In this document: positions 54,478-63,126 of the stretch, one piece after another
How positions within the stretch are numbered: position 1 is the stretch's first letter
Layout: every line of letters begins with the position of its first letter
Assembly: GCA_004193205.1 (NCBI GenBank)
Contig: RZUM01000009.1
Coordinates: 186,001 to 250,000 of the forward strand
Origin: Gordonia sediminis
GTDB lineage: Bacteria > Actinomycetota > Actinomycetes > Mycobacteriales > Mycobacteriaceae
DNA length: 64,000 bases
Direction of reading: 5' to 3'
Program-made: the position numbers and the translations under genes
The notes under the pieces: model-generated
The model's input: the letters and a program-made list of their open reading frames with translations, nothing else
What the model was told of the DNA's origin: nothing
Databases searched by the model: none

Positions 54478-55634
54478 TGCTGATACCCCAATCGTTTTGC
54501 CGCCAGGCCGGTGAGGATCTCGGTGGTGCCGCCGCCGATGCCGATGATCCGCATGTCACGGTATTGGCGTTCGACCTCCGTGCCGGTCATGTAGCCGAGT
54601 CCGCCGAACAGTTGCACCGCCTTGTTGGCCACCCATTCGCCGGCTTCCACAGCGGTGTTCTTGGCGAAGCAGACCTCGGCGATCAGGTCGTCGTCGGAGC
54701 TGATCTTGCGTTCTACGACCGCCCGCGTATACGTGCGGGCGATGTCGATGCGGCGGGCCATCTCGGTGAGGGTGTCCTGCACGGACTGTCGAGCGATCAG
54801 CGGCTTCCCGAACGTCTCACGGTCTCTGGCCCACGCCAGGGTCACCTCGAGGCACCGCTGCGCGCTCGCGTAGGCCTGGATGGCCAGGCTGGACCGTTCG
54901 GTGACGAACGCGGTGGCGATCTGGGCGAATCCGGAGTTCTCCGCACCCACCAGGTGGGCCACGGGGACGCGCGCGTCGACGAAGGCGAGTTCGGCGGTAT
55001 CCGAACAGCGCCAACCCATCTTGTCGAGCTTGCGGGTCACCGTGAATCCGGGGGTGTCCTCGTCGATGACGAGTAGCGATACCCCGGACGCGCCGGGCCC
55101 ACCGGTGCGGACCGCGGTGACCACGAAGTCGGCGCGGACCGCCGAGGTGATGTAGGTCTTGGAGCCGTTGACCACGAAGTGATCGCCGTCGCGGACCGCG
55201 GAGGTCCGCAAGTGCCCGACATCGCTCCCTCCGCCCGGTTCGGTGATGGCCAGACTGCCGATCATCTCCCCCGCCAACGTCGGCCGCACCCAGCGGTCGA
55301 TCTGTTCGGGATCCCCGGCACCGATGAGATGCGGCAGGGCGATCCCGTGGGTGAACAGCGACGCGAACACCCCACCCGCCGCACCGGCATAGTGCAGTTC
55401 CTCGGCCAGGACGGATGAATCGACGAGGTCGCCACCCGAGCCACCGACCTCCTCGGCGATGCCCAGACCGAAGAGACCGAGCTTGGCCGCCTCCCGATGC
55501 AACTCGCGCGGGATCAGCCCGTCGCGTTCCCAGTCGTCCTGATACGGCAGAACATGTCGCTGCACGAATCCTCTGACGGTTGCGCGCAGTTCGCGTCGTT
55601 CCGGTGTGTCCCACAGCGGGCTGGTGATCGCCAC
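54474..55634 (-). CDS. Acyl-CoA dehydrogenase (FadE13-like position)
   Basis: This 386-residue dehydrogenase has LAITEPGGGSDVGHLRTSA, NGSKTYITSAVRAD, QLFGGLGYMTGTEVERQYRDMR and a C-terminal GGGTTEILTGLAAKRLG. I chose the GTG at 55634 because it gives the family's normal N-terminus (SPLWDTPERRELRATVR) and directly follows the AtuA-like stop. It is translationally coupled to the carboxylase beta gene (ATGA at 54474). Confidence 0.9.
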   Translation of the reverse strand: MAITSPLWDTPERRELRATVRGFVQRHVLPYQDDWERDGLIPRELHREAAKLGLFGLGIAEEVGGSGGDLVDSSVLAEELHYAGAAGGVFASLFTHGIALPHLIGAGDPEQIDRWVRPTLAGEMIGSLAITEPGGGSDVGHLRTSAVRDGDHFVVNGSKTYITSAVRADFVVTAVRTGGPGASGVSLLVIDEDTPGFTVTRKLDKMGWRCSDTAELAFVDARVPVAHLVGAENSGFAQIATAFVTERSSLAIQAYASAQRCLEVTLAWARDRETFGKPLIARQSVQDTLTEMARRIDIARTYTRAVVERKISSDDDLIAEVCFAKNTAVEAGEWVANKAVQLFGGLGYMTGTEVERQYRDMRIIGIGGGTTEILTGLAAKRLGYQQ

Positions 55635-55636
55635 GG

Positions 55637-57355
55637 CTACTTCTCCTGACTTTGCAGATAGGCGACGGGGATCGGCACCGGCCGCGATCGCAGCCACTCG
55701 CCCAGCCCCTTGGCCTGGGGGTCGAAGCGAACGTTCTCCGCGACCCCACGGCCCAGCACGCCCTCGATGACGAAGTTGACGGCGTTCAGGTTCGGCAGCC
55801 GGTAGCGCCGGACCTCGAGATCGGCCATCTCCGGTAGCAGTTCTTTGAGCACGGCCACGTCGAGGGTCTCGTCGAGCCAGGCGTAGTGGTCCGGATTGCG
55901 CACCCACACACCGATGTTCGCGCTGCCGCCCTTGTCGCCGCTGCGGGCGCCGGCGATACTGCCCAACGGCAGCAGCGTCGTCGGACCGAAGTCCGTGGTG
56001 CCGTCGGAGGTTTCGTCGGGCGTGTCGTCGGGGACCTCGGTGCGCAGTGGACTGGGCGGGATAGGCTCGACCACTCCGTCCTGCAGCGCAACACGGTGCT
56101 CGACGACGGCGGCGTCAACGTAACCGGGTTCGAACACCCCGTAGGGTGTTCCGTTCCCGGGTGGCGCGGTCATCGCGAACCCGGGATAGCTGGCCAGCGC
56201 GAGCTCTACCGCGGTGGCCGAGAACGTCCGGCCGACCTTCTTGGCATCGGGGTCACGGGCGACGCATCGCAGCAGCGCGCTCGCCTGCTCCTCGGTCTCG
56301 GCATCGGGGCGATCAAGACGCGATAGATCCCAGGTCATCTCGGCGGGCACCGTCGGCAGGGCTGCGCGGAACTGCTGCCGGAACAACGCCGCCTTCGCCT
56401 CGATGTCGAGTCCGGTGAGGATCAGGGTGATTTCGTTGCGCACGCCGGCAAGGTGATTGAGCGACACCTTGGTCGTCGAGGGTGGTGCCTCACCGCGGAC
56501 ACCGCCGACCGACACGCGATCCGGTCCGGCCTGGCCGAGCTCGATCGAGTCGATGCGGGTAGTGACGTCCGGGCCGAGGTAGCGCGGTCCGCCGACCTCG
56601 TAGAGCAGTTGCGCGGTCACGGTGCCGACCGTCACGGCCCCGCCGGTCCCGGGATGTTTGGTGATGACCGACGATCCGTCGGCGGCGACCTCGGCGACCG
56701 GGAACCCCAGATGTCCCATCTGCGGGAGTTCGGTGAAGAATGCGTAGTTGCCGCCGGTGGCCTGCGCACCGCATTCGATGATGTGCCCGGCCACGACCGC
56801 CCCCGCGAGCGCATCGAGATCGTCGTAGGACCAATCGAATTCGCTGGCGGCAGGCCCGACGGTCAGCGACGCGTCGGTGACCCGGCCGGTGACCACGATG
56901 TCGGCGCCGGCGTCGAGGGCGGTCTTGATGCCGAAGGCACCGAGGTAGGCGTTCGCGGTGAGCGGCGTACCCAGACCGAGTTCCTCGACGCGGTCGAGGA
57001 GGTCGTCACCGTCGACGAAGGCGACCTCGGCGTCGATCCCGAGGTTCTCGGCGAGTTGACGCAGCGCGACCGCGAGTCCGTGCGGATTGACACCGCCCGC
57101 GTTGGCGACGATCCGCACACCCTTGTCGATCGCCAGGCCGAGGCAGTCCTCCATCTGACGCAGAAAGGTCTTGGCGTAACCCAACCCCGGGTCCTTCATA
57201 CGGTCGCGGCCGAGGATCAGCATGGTCAGCTCGGCGAGGTAGTCGCCGGTCACATAGTCGAGGTCACCGCCCTCGAGCATCTCCCGCATCGCCGAGAACC
57301 GGTCGCCGTAGAAACCCGACGCGTTGCCGATGCGGACAACCCTGTCGTGGTTCAC
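55637..57355 (-). CDS. AtuA-like DUF1446 protein (acyclic terpene utilisation family)
   Basis: The 572-residue protein has the AtuA N-domain ([16 protein letters not shown], then [57 protein letters not shown]) and a C-terminal domain with [15 protein letters not shown] and [15 protein letters not shown]. AtuA is required for citronellol/geraniol breakdown in Pseudomonas, but its chemistry is not defined. GTG at 57355 overlaps the preceding stop as GTGA. Confidence 0.88.
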   Translation of the reverse strand: MNHDRVVRIGNASGFYGDRFSAMREMLEGGDLDYVTGDYLAELTMLILGRDRMKDPGLGYAKTFLRQMEDCLGLAIDKGVRIVANAGGVNPHGLAVALRQLAENLGIDAEVAFVDGDDLLDRVEELGLGTPLTANAYLGAFGIKTALDAGADIVVTGRVTDASLTVGPAASEFDWSYDDLDALAGAVVAGHIIECGAQATGGNYAFFTELPQMGHLGFPVAEVAADGSSVITKHPGTGGAVTVGTVTAQLLYEVGGPRYLGPDVTTRIDSIELGQAGPDRVSVGGVRGEAPPSTTKVSLNHLAGVRNEITLILTGLDIEAKAALFRQQFRAALPTVPAEMTWDLSRLDRPDAETEEQASALLRCVARDPDAKKVGRTFSATAVELALASYPGFAMTAPPGNGTPYGVFEPGYVDAAVVEHRVALQDGVVEPIPPSPLRTEVPDDTPDETSDGTTDFGPTTLLPLGSIAGARSGDKGGSANIGVWVRNPDHYAWLDETLDVAVLKELLPEMADLEVRRYRLPNLNAVNFVIEGVLGRGVAENVRFDPQAKGLGEWLRSRPVPIPVAYLQSQEK

Positions 57356-58161
57356 GATCGGGTTTCCGCGGACGTCTCTCGGGAGCTCGCGCGGCCCTCG
57401 CCGGGCGGACCCGCGAAGCACTGGGCGATCCCGGCCCAATGCCGCGCGTCGTCGCCGATGATCTCGAGATCGAGGTCGTCGAGGGATCGTCGCTGGGTCA
57501 CCAGACCGCAGAAGTCGATTGCGAGTCCGCGGACGATGTCGGTCGCGTCGTCGGGACCCCAGGTCCACAGTTCCCCCGACGGTGCGGTGAGTTCGTAGCG
57601 GAACGGCGCGGCGGGAGGCGTCTGACCGTTGACCGCGTACGCGTAGTCGCGAGTGCGGACACCGATGTGGGCGACCGCCTTGATCCGGTCGGTCGGAGCC
57701 GGGACGACCCCAAGGGTGTCGGCGACGTCGAGCCCGTGTGCCCAGGTTTCCATCAGGCGCGCGGTCGCCATCGACGCGGCCGACATCGGCGGCCCGAACC
57801 ACGGGATCTTCACGCCGTCGGGAACCGTGCGCAGGGCGTCGGCGAGGGCGGCCCGTGCGCGCCGCCACTCGGCCAGGATCTCGGCGGGCGGCGCGAGCGC
57901 AGCCTTCTCGGCCGCCTCGTCGACATAGCCGCCCGGGGCCTTCGCGGCCTCTTCGAGGAGTGCTGCGAACGCGTCGGGGTCGGTGGCCGCGATCGCCGCC
58001 ACCCCGTCAGTCCACGACAGGTGGGCGATCTGATGCGCGATCGTCCACCCGGGTGCCGGCGTGGGACGCGACCAGTCCGCGTCGTCGAGTCCGGACACCA
58101 GTTCGTCGAGTTCTGCTGATTGAGCGGTCAGGTCCGCAACGACCCCATCGATGAGCGCCAT
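57352..58161 (-). CDS. TIGR03084-like DinB/maleylpyruvate isomerase-fold protein
   Basis: This 269-residue protein matches the TIGR03084 family: a DinB-type four-helix bundle with metal-ligand histidines ([16 protein letters not shown] and [14 protein letters not shown]) and a later region ([12 protein letters not shown]). It heads the carboxylase operon. I chose the ATG at 58161; the upstream frame continues toward 58272 but lacks family similarity. Function is unknown. Confidence 0.8.
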   Translation of the reverse strand: MALIDGVVADLTAQSAELDELVSGLDDADWSRPTPAPGWTIAHQIAHLSWTDGVAAIAATDPDAFAALLEEAAKAPGGYVDEAAEKAALAPPAEILAEWRRARAALADALRTVPDGVKIPWFGPPMSAASMATARLMETWAHGLDVADTLGVVPAPTDRIKAVAHIGVRTRDYAYAVNGQTPPAAPFRYELTAPSGELWTWGPDDATDIVRGLAIDFCGLVTQRRSLDDLDLEIIGDDARHWAGIAQCFAGPPGEGRASSRETSAETRS

Positions 58162-58193
58162 GAGATCAGCGTCACACACCGGGAAGGAAAAAT

Positions 58194-58209
58194 CAATCAC
58201 GCATGATTG
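58194..58209. promoter_or_regulatory. Palindrome upstream of the carboxylase operon, possible TetR operator
   Basis: CAATCA and TGATTG (58194-58199 and 58204-58209) are exact inverted copies with a 4-base spacer, inside the 215-base divergent region between the carboxylase operon and the thioesterase gene. A similar TTGATTGAA element occurs at 58382-58390. It could be the site of the TetR regulator encoded at 48229. Confidence 0.4.
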
Positions 58210-58376
58210 TTTCCTCTCGGGGCCGCTTGCCCGCGATCGCCCCACTCCCCGTCGACCGTGCACCTCGCCCATCCACCGTGCGCACCCGATCGTCCACCGT
58301 GCGCTTATTCACATCGACCCTGCACGCAGCGCAGATGCGAGGATCACGCTTTCGCCGATTCGTCCGGGCGGGCTTC

Positions 58377-59300
58377 ATGTGCTTGATTGAATCGGTGACC
58401 GTTTCGATCCCCCATGACCCCGTCACCGCCTTCGGCATCGGCAACGTCTCCGTCGCTGCTCCGGGTGTGGTGACCGCCGAGCAACAGCTCGGGCCGCGCT
58501 TCGCCGATCATCGGGGACGGATCGACCTCCCGGCACTGGCAGTGCTCTTCGATCACCTCGGCGGGCTCCCGTTCTTCAGCTCGGGCGTCACCGGTTCGCC
58601 CTGCGTCCAGGCACGTCTGTCGATGGCGATGCAGGGGCACGTCGACGTCGCCGACCGTGTCACGGGCACCGCCGAACTGCTGATGCACGACGTGGGTTTC
58701 GGGACCACCCGGATCGACATCATCACGTCGACGGGCCACCTGTGCTCGTCGGGCACCGCGCGCAATGCCGCAGTGGCCCGCAGCTACGACGAACACCCCG
58801 CGGAAGCCCGAGGTGTCGGCGTCCCGCCCGAGGTCGTCGTCGGGGTGGAGCTACCGCCCGCGATCGCACCAGGCCTCGCCGGGCGCGACATCGTCGAGCA
58901 GATCGCCACCGGCGTGCGACCCGCCGGACCGATCACGGAGATGCTCAACGGCAGCGTGGAAGTCGTCGAGGGTGGTGCCGGCGTCGGTGTCCGCTTCACC
59001 GCGCAGACCGATGCGTGGATGGCGAATATCTTCGGCACGATGCACGGAGGAGTGATCGCCGCGATCGCCGGGCAGGCATGTTCGTTCGCCGGTCAGGCCA
59101 ACGCGCAAGCGGGACGGGACTACCAGGTGGGCGACCTCGCGATCAGCTTCCTCCGGTCGCCCGCGGTGCACGGCGCCGAGGTCATCGTCGACGTCACGCC
59201 GGTGAAGGTCGGCCGCCGGATCGCCGCGTTCGAGGCGACCATGCATGCCCATGACGGCATGCTGCTCAGCCGCGCCTCGGCCGACATCCTCTTCCGCTGA
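58377..59300 (+). CDS. Thioesterase family protein (double hot-dog, PaaI-like)
   Basis: The 307-residue protein has two hot-dog halves. The N-half (QQLGPRFADHRGRIDLPALAVLFDHLGG) and the C-half with ANIFGTMHGGVIAAIAGQACSFA (typical thioesterase loop with HGG) are both visible. I chose the ATG at 58377, because upstream codons are Arg/Ser-rich non-family sequence. It should hydrolyse an acyl-CoA and is divergent from the carboxylase operon. Confidence 0.82.
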   Translation: MCLIESVTVSIPHDPVTAFGIGNVSVAAPGVVTAEQQLGPRFADHRGRIDLPALAVLFDHLGGLPFFSSGVTGSPCVQARLSMAMQGHVDVADRVTGTAELLMHDVGFGTTRIDIITSTGHLCSSGTARNAAVARSYDEHPAEARGVGVPPEVVVGVELPPAIAPGLAGRDIVEQIATGVRPAGPITEMLNGSVEVVEGGAGVGVRFTAQTDAWMANIFGTMHGGVIAAIAGQACSFAGQANAQAGRDYQVGDLAISFLRSPAVHGAEVIVDVTPVKVGRRIAAFEATMHAHDGMLLSRASADILFR

Positions 59301-59369
59301 CCCGACTTTCGGAACCTTCCCGCCCCTCAAGCACGCACGCTCGACGATCTGCAGGTGCTTCCACAAAAC

Positions 59370-59387
59370 GAGAACACGTTCTACAGT
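59370..59387 (+). promoter_or_regulatory. KstR-like operator overlapping the promoter of the FadD17-like gene
   Basis: GAGAACACGTTCTA (59370-59383) matches the KstR consensus except for the first base. It overlaps a likely -10 element TACAGT (59382-59387) that lies 6 bases before the GTG at 59394, so the transcript may start at the start codon (leaderless). Confidence 0.5.
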
Positions 59388-59393
59388 GGTCGG

Positions 59394-60986
59394 GTGGCCG
59401 AGACCGTGACCCAACTCCTCCAAGACCGCGCCGACGACGACAACCTGGCGATCACCTTCGAGGGCCGCGAATGGTCGTGGCGCGAGTACGTCGCCGACGC
59501 CGGCCGGATGGCCGCGGCGATCCTCGAGCTCGCCGACCGGTCACGCCCGATGCACATCGGCACGCTGCTGGGCAACACCCCTGACATGCTGCTGGCGTTG
59601 GCCGCGGGAGCGCTCGGCGGCTATGTCACGGTCGGCGTGAACAACACCCGCCGTGGCGAGGGGCTCGCCGCCGACATCCTGCGCGCCGACTCTCAGATCC
59701 TCATCACAGATGCCGAGCATCATCCCCTGCTCGACGGCCTCGACCTTCCCGGTGTCACCGTCCTCGACACATCCTCTCCGGCATGGCAGAAACGCCTCGC
59801 CGACGCCGGTGAGCTCGTGCCGTACTCGGTTCCGGCCGCGCTCGACACCTTCATGCTGATCTTCACCTCGGGCACGAGCGGCAACCCTAAACCGGTTCAG
59901 TTCGCGCACATGATGATTCCCTTCGCCGGCCCCGTCCTCGTGGACAAGTACGGCATCGGGCCCGACGATGTCTGTTACCTGTCGATGCCGCTGTTCCACT
60001 CCGCGGCCCTGATGGGCGGCTACTGCGTGGCCCTGTGCGGCGGTGCGGCCATCGCACCCGCCAAGTTCTCCGCATCGACCTTTCTGCACGACATCCGCCG
60101 CTACGGCGCCACCTACATGAACTACGTGGGCAAACCGCTCGCGTACATCCTCGCGACCGAGGAGCAGCCCGACGACGCCGACAACCCCTTGCGGGTCGCC
60201 TTCGGCAACGAGGCCACCGACCGCGACATCGACGAGTTCTCCCGCCGCTTCGGCGCCACCGTCTGGGACGGCTTCGGCTCCACCGAACTCGCGATCATCA
60301 TCACCCGTGAGCCGGGCACTCCGCACGGATCGATCGGCAAGGGCTTTCCCGATGTGGCCGTGTACAACTCGCAGACACTGTCCGAATGCCCCCGTGCGGA
60401 GTTCGACGAGCACGGTGCCCTGACGAATGCCGACGAGGCGATCGGCGAACTGGTCAACATCAATGGCGCCGGGATGTTCATGGGTTACTACAACGATGCC
60501 GACGCGACCAGCGAACGGATTCGGCACGGCATGTACTGGTCGGGGGACCTCGCCTACAAGGACGCCGACGACTGGATCTACCTGGCCGGACGCACCGGGG
60601 ACTGGATGAGGGTCGACGGCGAGAACCTGGCGGCCGGGCCCATCGAACGCATCCTGCTGCGCATCCCGGAGATCAACCGGCTCGCCGTGTACGCGGTCCC
60701 CGACGAGCATGTCGGCGACGCGGTGATGGTTGCGATGGTGCTGCAGGACGGTGCATCACTGGCTCCCGACGAGTTCGCCGAACAGCTGGCCGCACAACCG
60801 GATCTGTCACCGAAAGCATGGCCGTCCTACGTCCGCATCGCCAATGACCTGCCGACGACGGCGACGAACAAGATCCTCAAACGCACGTTGAAGCTGGAGG
60901 GCGTCACGGCCGGCGACGGCACGTTGTGGGTGCGTGACGGTCGCAGTCGCGCCTACCGTGACGCCACCTCTCCGGCCACCGTGTGA
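59394..60986 (+). CDS. fadD17: FadD17-like fatty acyl/steroid side-chain CoA ligase
   Basis: The 530-residue protein is an adenylate-forming CoA ligase. Motifs are the P-loop FTSGTSGNPKPVQF, YVGKPLAYILAT, DGFGSTE, YWSGDLAYKD and the C-terminal Lys in NKILKRTLKL. Regions such as DDVCYLSMPLFHSAAL and GRTGDWMRVDGENL resemble M. tuberculosis FadD17, which activates C3/C5 sterol side-chain acids. GTG at 59394 was preferred because the promoter lies so close. It is coupled to the next three genes by overlaps. Confidence 0.82.
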   Translation: MAETVTQLLQDRADDDNLAITFEGREWSWREYVADAGRMAAAILELADRSRPMHIGTLLGNTPDMLLALAAGALGGYVTVGVNNTRRGEGLAADILRADSQILITDAEHHPLLDGLDLPGVTVLDTSSPAWQKRLADAGELVPYSVPAALDTFMLIFTSGTSGNPKPVQFAHMMIPFAGPVLVDKYGIGPDDVCYLSMPLFHSAALMGGYCVALCGGAAIAPAKFSASTFLHDIRRYGATYMNYVGKPLAYILATEEQPDDADNPLRVAFGNEATDRDIDEFSRRFGATVWDGFGSTELAIIITREPGTPHGSIGKGFPDVAVYNSQTLSECPRAEFDEHGALTNADEAIGELVNINGAGMFMGYYNDADATSERIRHGMYWSGDLAYKDADDWIYLAGRTGDWMRVDGENLAAGPIERILLRIPEINRLAVYAVPDEHVGDAVMVAMVLQDGASLAPDEFAEQLAAQPDLSPKAWPSYVRIANDLPTTATNKILKRTLKLEGVTAGDGTLWVRDGRSRAYRDATSPATV

Positions 60987-62086
60987 CGATGGTGCCCGTG
61001 GCCGACCACGCAGTTCTACCCGAGATCGGCTACTACGCGCTGTCCCGCCATCCGGTGACACCTGCCGATCTCGTGGGCGAGGCCAGGCTCGCGGACGAAG
61101 CGGGGTTCGGGGCGGCCTTCATCTCCGAGCGGTTCAACGTCAAGGACGCCGCCGTGATCAGCGGTGCCCTCGCCGCGGCGACGACCCGGATGGGCATCGC
61201 GACCGCGGCGACCAACCACAACACGCGTCACCCGATCATCACCGCGACGATGGGCGCGACGCTGTCGGAACTGAGCGGCGGACGTTTCGCGTTGGGCCTC
61301 GGCCGGGGTATCGCGGCGCAATGGCAGATCCTCGATCTACCGCCCGTCACCGGCGCCCAGCTCGCCGACGTCGCAACGGTTCTCCGGACCCTGTGGCGTG
61401 GCGAGATGATCCTCGGGCACGACGGCCCCATCGGCAGTTACCCGCTGCTCAATCTGGGGGTGACGGTTGACCCGCCGCCGATCATGCTGGTCACCATGAG
61501 CCCGAAGACGCTCGCGCTCGCGGGCCGGATCGCCGACGGCGTGGTGCTGCACACCTTCCTCACCGATGAGACCACCCGCGCCGCAGTCCAGATCGTGCGG
61601 GACGCAGCCGCTGGCGCCGGCCGCGACCTGTCGACGATCCGCATCTGGTCGGTCGTGGCCACCGTCCCCGACCACCTCGACGACGACGACCGTCTGCGAC
61701 GCCTGTACGGACGCCTCGCCACCTATCTGCAGGGCTATCCGGATGTCCTCGTGCGCGCCAATCGTTGGCACACCGCCGATCTCGACGAGGTACGCGCGAC
61801 CGCGGCGTTCACCGGCGCCCGCGGACCGATCGATGCGACCGCGACCGTGGACGAGTTACGCGAACTTGCCACCGCGATTCCCCAGGCCTGGGTCTCCGAC
61901 AGTGCGGTCGGCTCCCCGGCCGAGTGCGCGGCCGTCGTCGCACACCAATTCGACCTGGGTGTGGATTCGGTCATCCTGCACGGCGCCACCCCGTCGGAAC
62001 TGGTGCCCGTGCTCGACGCGTACCGGCAGGTGCGTCCGACGACCCCGGAGCTACCGGTGAATCCGGGGGCAGGACCGCGACGATGA
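60983..62086 (+). CDS. LLM-class, probably F420-dependent oxidoreductase
   Basis: This 367-residue protein belongs to the luciferase-like monooxygenase class. It has GYYALSRHPVTPADLVGEARLADEAGFGAAFISERFN, ATNHNTRHP, SGGRFALGLGRGI and a long C-terminal part with HQFDLGVDSVILHGATPSEL. Such proteins often use coenzyme F420 in actinobacteria. The start GTG at 60983 overlaps the FadD stop. It may reduce an intermediate of the same pathway, but no substrate can be assigned. Confidence 0.85.
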   Translation: MTMVPVADHAVLPEIGYYALSRHPVTPADLVGEARLADEAGFGAAFISERFNVKDAAVISGALAAATTRMGIATAATNHNTRHPIITATMGATLSELSGGRFALGLGRGIAAQWQILDLPPVTGAQLADVATVLRTLWRGEMILGHDGPIGSYPLLNLGVTVDPPPIMLVTMSPKTLALAGRIADGVVLHTFLTDETTRAAVQIVRDAAAGAGRDLSTIRIWSVVATVPDHLDDDDRLRRLYGRLATYLQGYPDVLVRANRWHTADLDEVRATAAFTGARGPIDATATVDELRELATAIPQAWVSDSAVGSPAECAAVVAHQFDLGVDSVILHGATPSELVPVLDAYRQVRPTTPELPVNPGAGPRR

Positions 62087-63126
62087 CGATCCCCACCTCC
62101 AGCGCCGACCTCACCCCCGCATGGTTGACCGGTTTCCTCGGCGGCGCCGGCCACGACGTGACGGTGACCTCGGTGGGCTCCGAACCCGTAGGGTCGGGAC
62201 AGATGGCCGGTTCCTACCGACTCGCCCTCACCTATGCCGAACCCACCCATCTACCGACGACGATGGTCGCCAAGCTCGCCATCGGCGAACTCCCACAACG
62301 ACAATTCGCCTCCGGAGTGTTCCGCAACGAGGTCCTGTTCTACCAACGGTTGGCGCCTACGCTCGCGGTGCCGCGGCCGGACTGCTACGCATCGGTGATC
62401 TCCCCCGAGCACACGGAGTTCGTCCTGCTTCTCAAGGACATGGCACCGGCCGTCCAGGGCGACCAGATCGCCGGTTGCACACCCCACCAGGCCCGCGCGG
62501 TCGCCCTCGCGGCGGCCGGGCTGCATGGTCCGCGATGGTGTGACCAGACGCTCCTCGAGGTCCCGGGCCTCGCGCTGCCGACCCACGACGACCGCGTCCT
62601 GATGGACTCCGTCCTCGAACCGATGGCCGACGCATTCCGGTCCCGGTTCGTCCTCGACGAGCACGAGACGGCGACGATCGACTGGCTGGTGGCGACCGCC
62701 GGTGACTGGCTGGAGCGACCGCCGCGCCGGTTCGCTCTCATCCACGGCGACCTACGCATCGACAACGTCCTGTTCGGCCCGGACGTCCAGGTCACCGTCG
62801 TCGACTGGCAGACGATCACTCCGGGTAACCCGCTGCGCGACATCGCCTTCCTGCTGTCCACGAGCCTGAACGTCGAGGACCGGCGCACGCATGAGCGCGC
62901 CATCGTCGCCGCCTACCATGCCGCGCTGGGCGGGTTCGGCGTCACCGACTACACCCTCGACGAGTGCTGGGCCGACTACGTCGACTCGCTCATCCAGGCA
63001 CCGCTGATCATCGTGTTCGGTTGCGGCGCAGCCATACCGACGGAGCGTGGCGATCGGATGTTCACGACGATGCTCGCGCGGTGTGCCGCCGCCATCGAGG
63101 ACCTCGTCCCGGGGGCGCTGTGGTGA
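62083..63126 (+). CDS. Aminoglycoside phosphotransferase-like kinase
   Basis: The 347-residue protein has an APH-type kinase fold: the N-lobe with MVAKLAIGELPQRQF (Lys), and HGDLRIDNVLFGP followed by VVDWQTITPGN, matching the catalytic HxDxxxxN and DxQ motifs. The start ATG at 62083 overlaps the previous stop. It is placed amid lipid-catabolism genes, so a hydroxyl-bearing metabolite is a likelier target than an antibiotic. That is inference. Confidence 0.83.
   Translation: MTIPTSSADLTPAWLTGFLGGAGHDVTVTSVGSEPVGSGQMAGSYRLALTYAEPTHLPTTMVAKLAIGELPQRQFASGVFRNEVLFYQRLAPTLAVPRPDCYASVISPEHTEFVLLLKDMAPAVQGDQIAGCTPHQARAVALAAAGLHGPRWCDQTLLEVPGLALPTHDDRVLMDSVLEPMADAFRSRFVLDEHETATIDWLVATAGDWLERPPRRFALIHGDLRIDNVLFGPDVQVTVVDWQTITPGNPLRDIAFLLSTSLNVEDRRTHERAIVAAYHAALGGFGVTDYTLDECWADYVDSLIQAPLIIVFGCGAAIPTERGDRMFTTMLARCAAAIEDLVPGALW

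Noticed and set aside
62083-63126. Aminoglycoside resistance gene
   Set aside because: The fold is shared by many small-molecule kinases, and the context is lipid metabolism with no resistance-gene neighbours.
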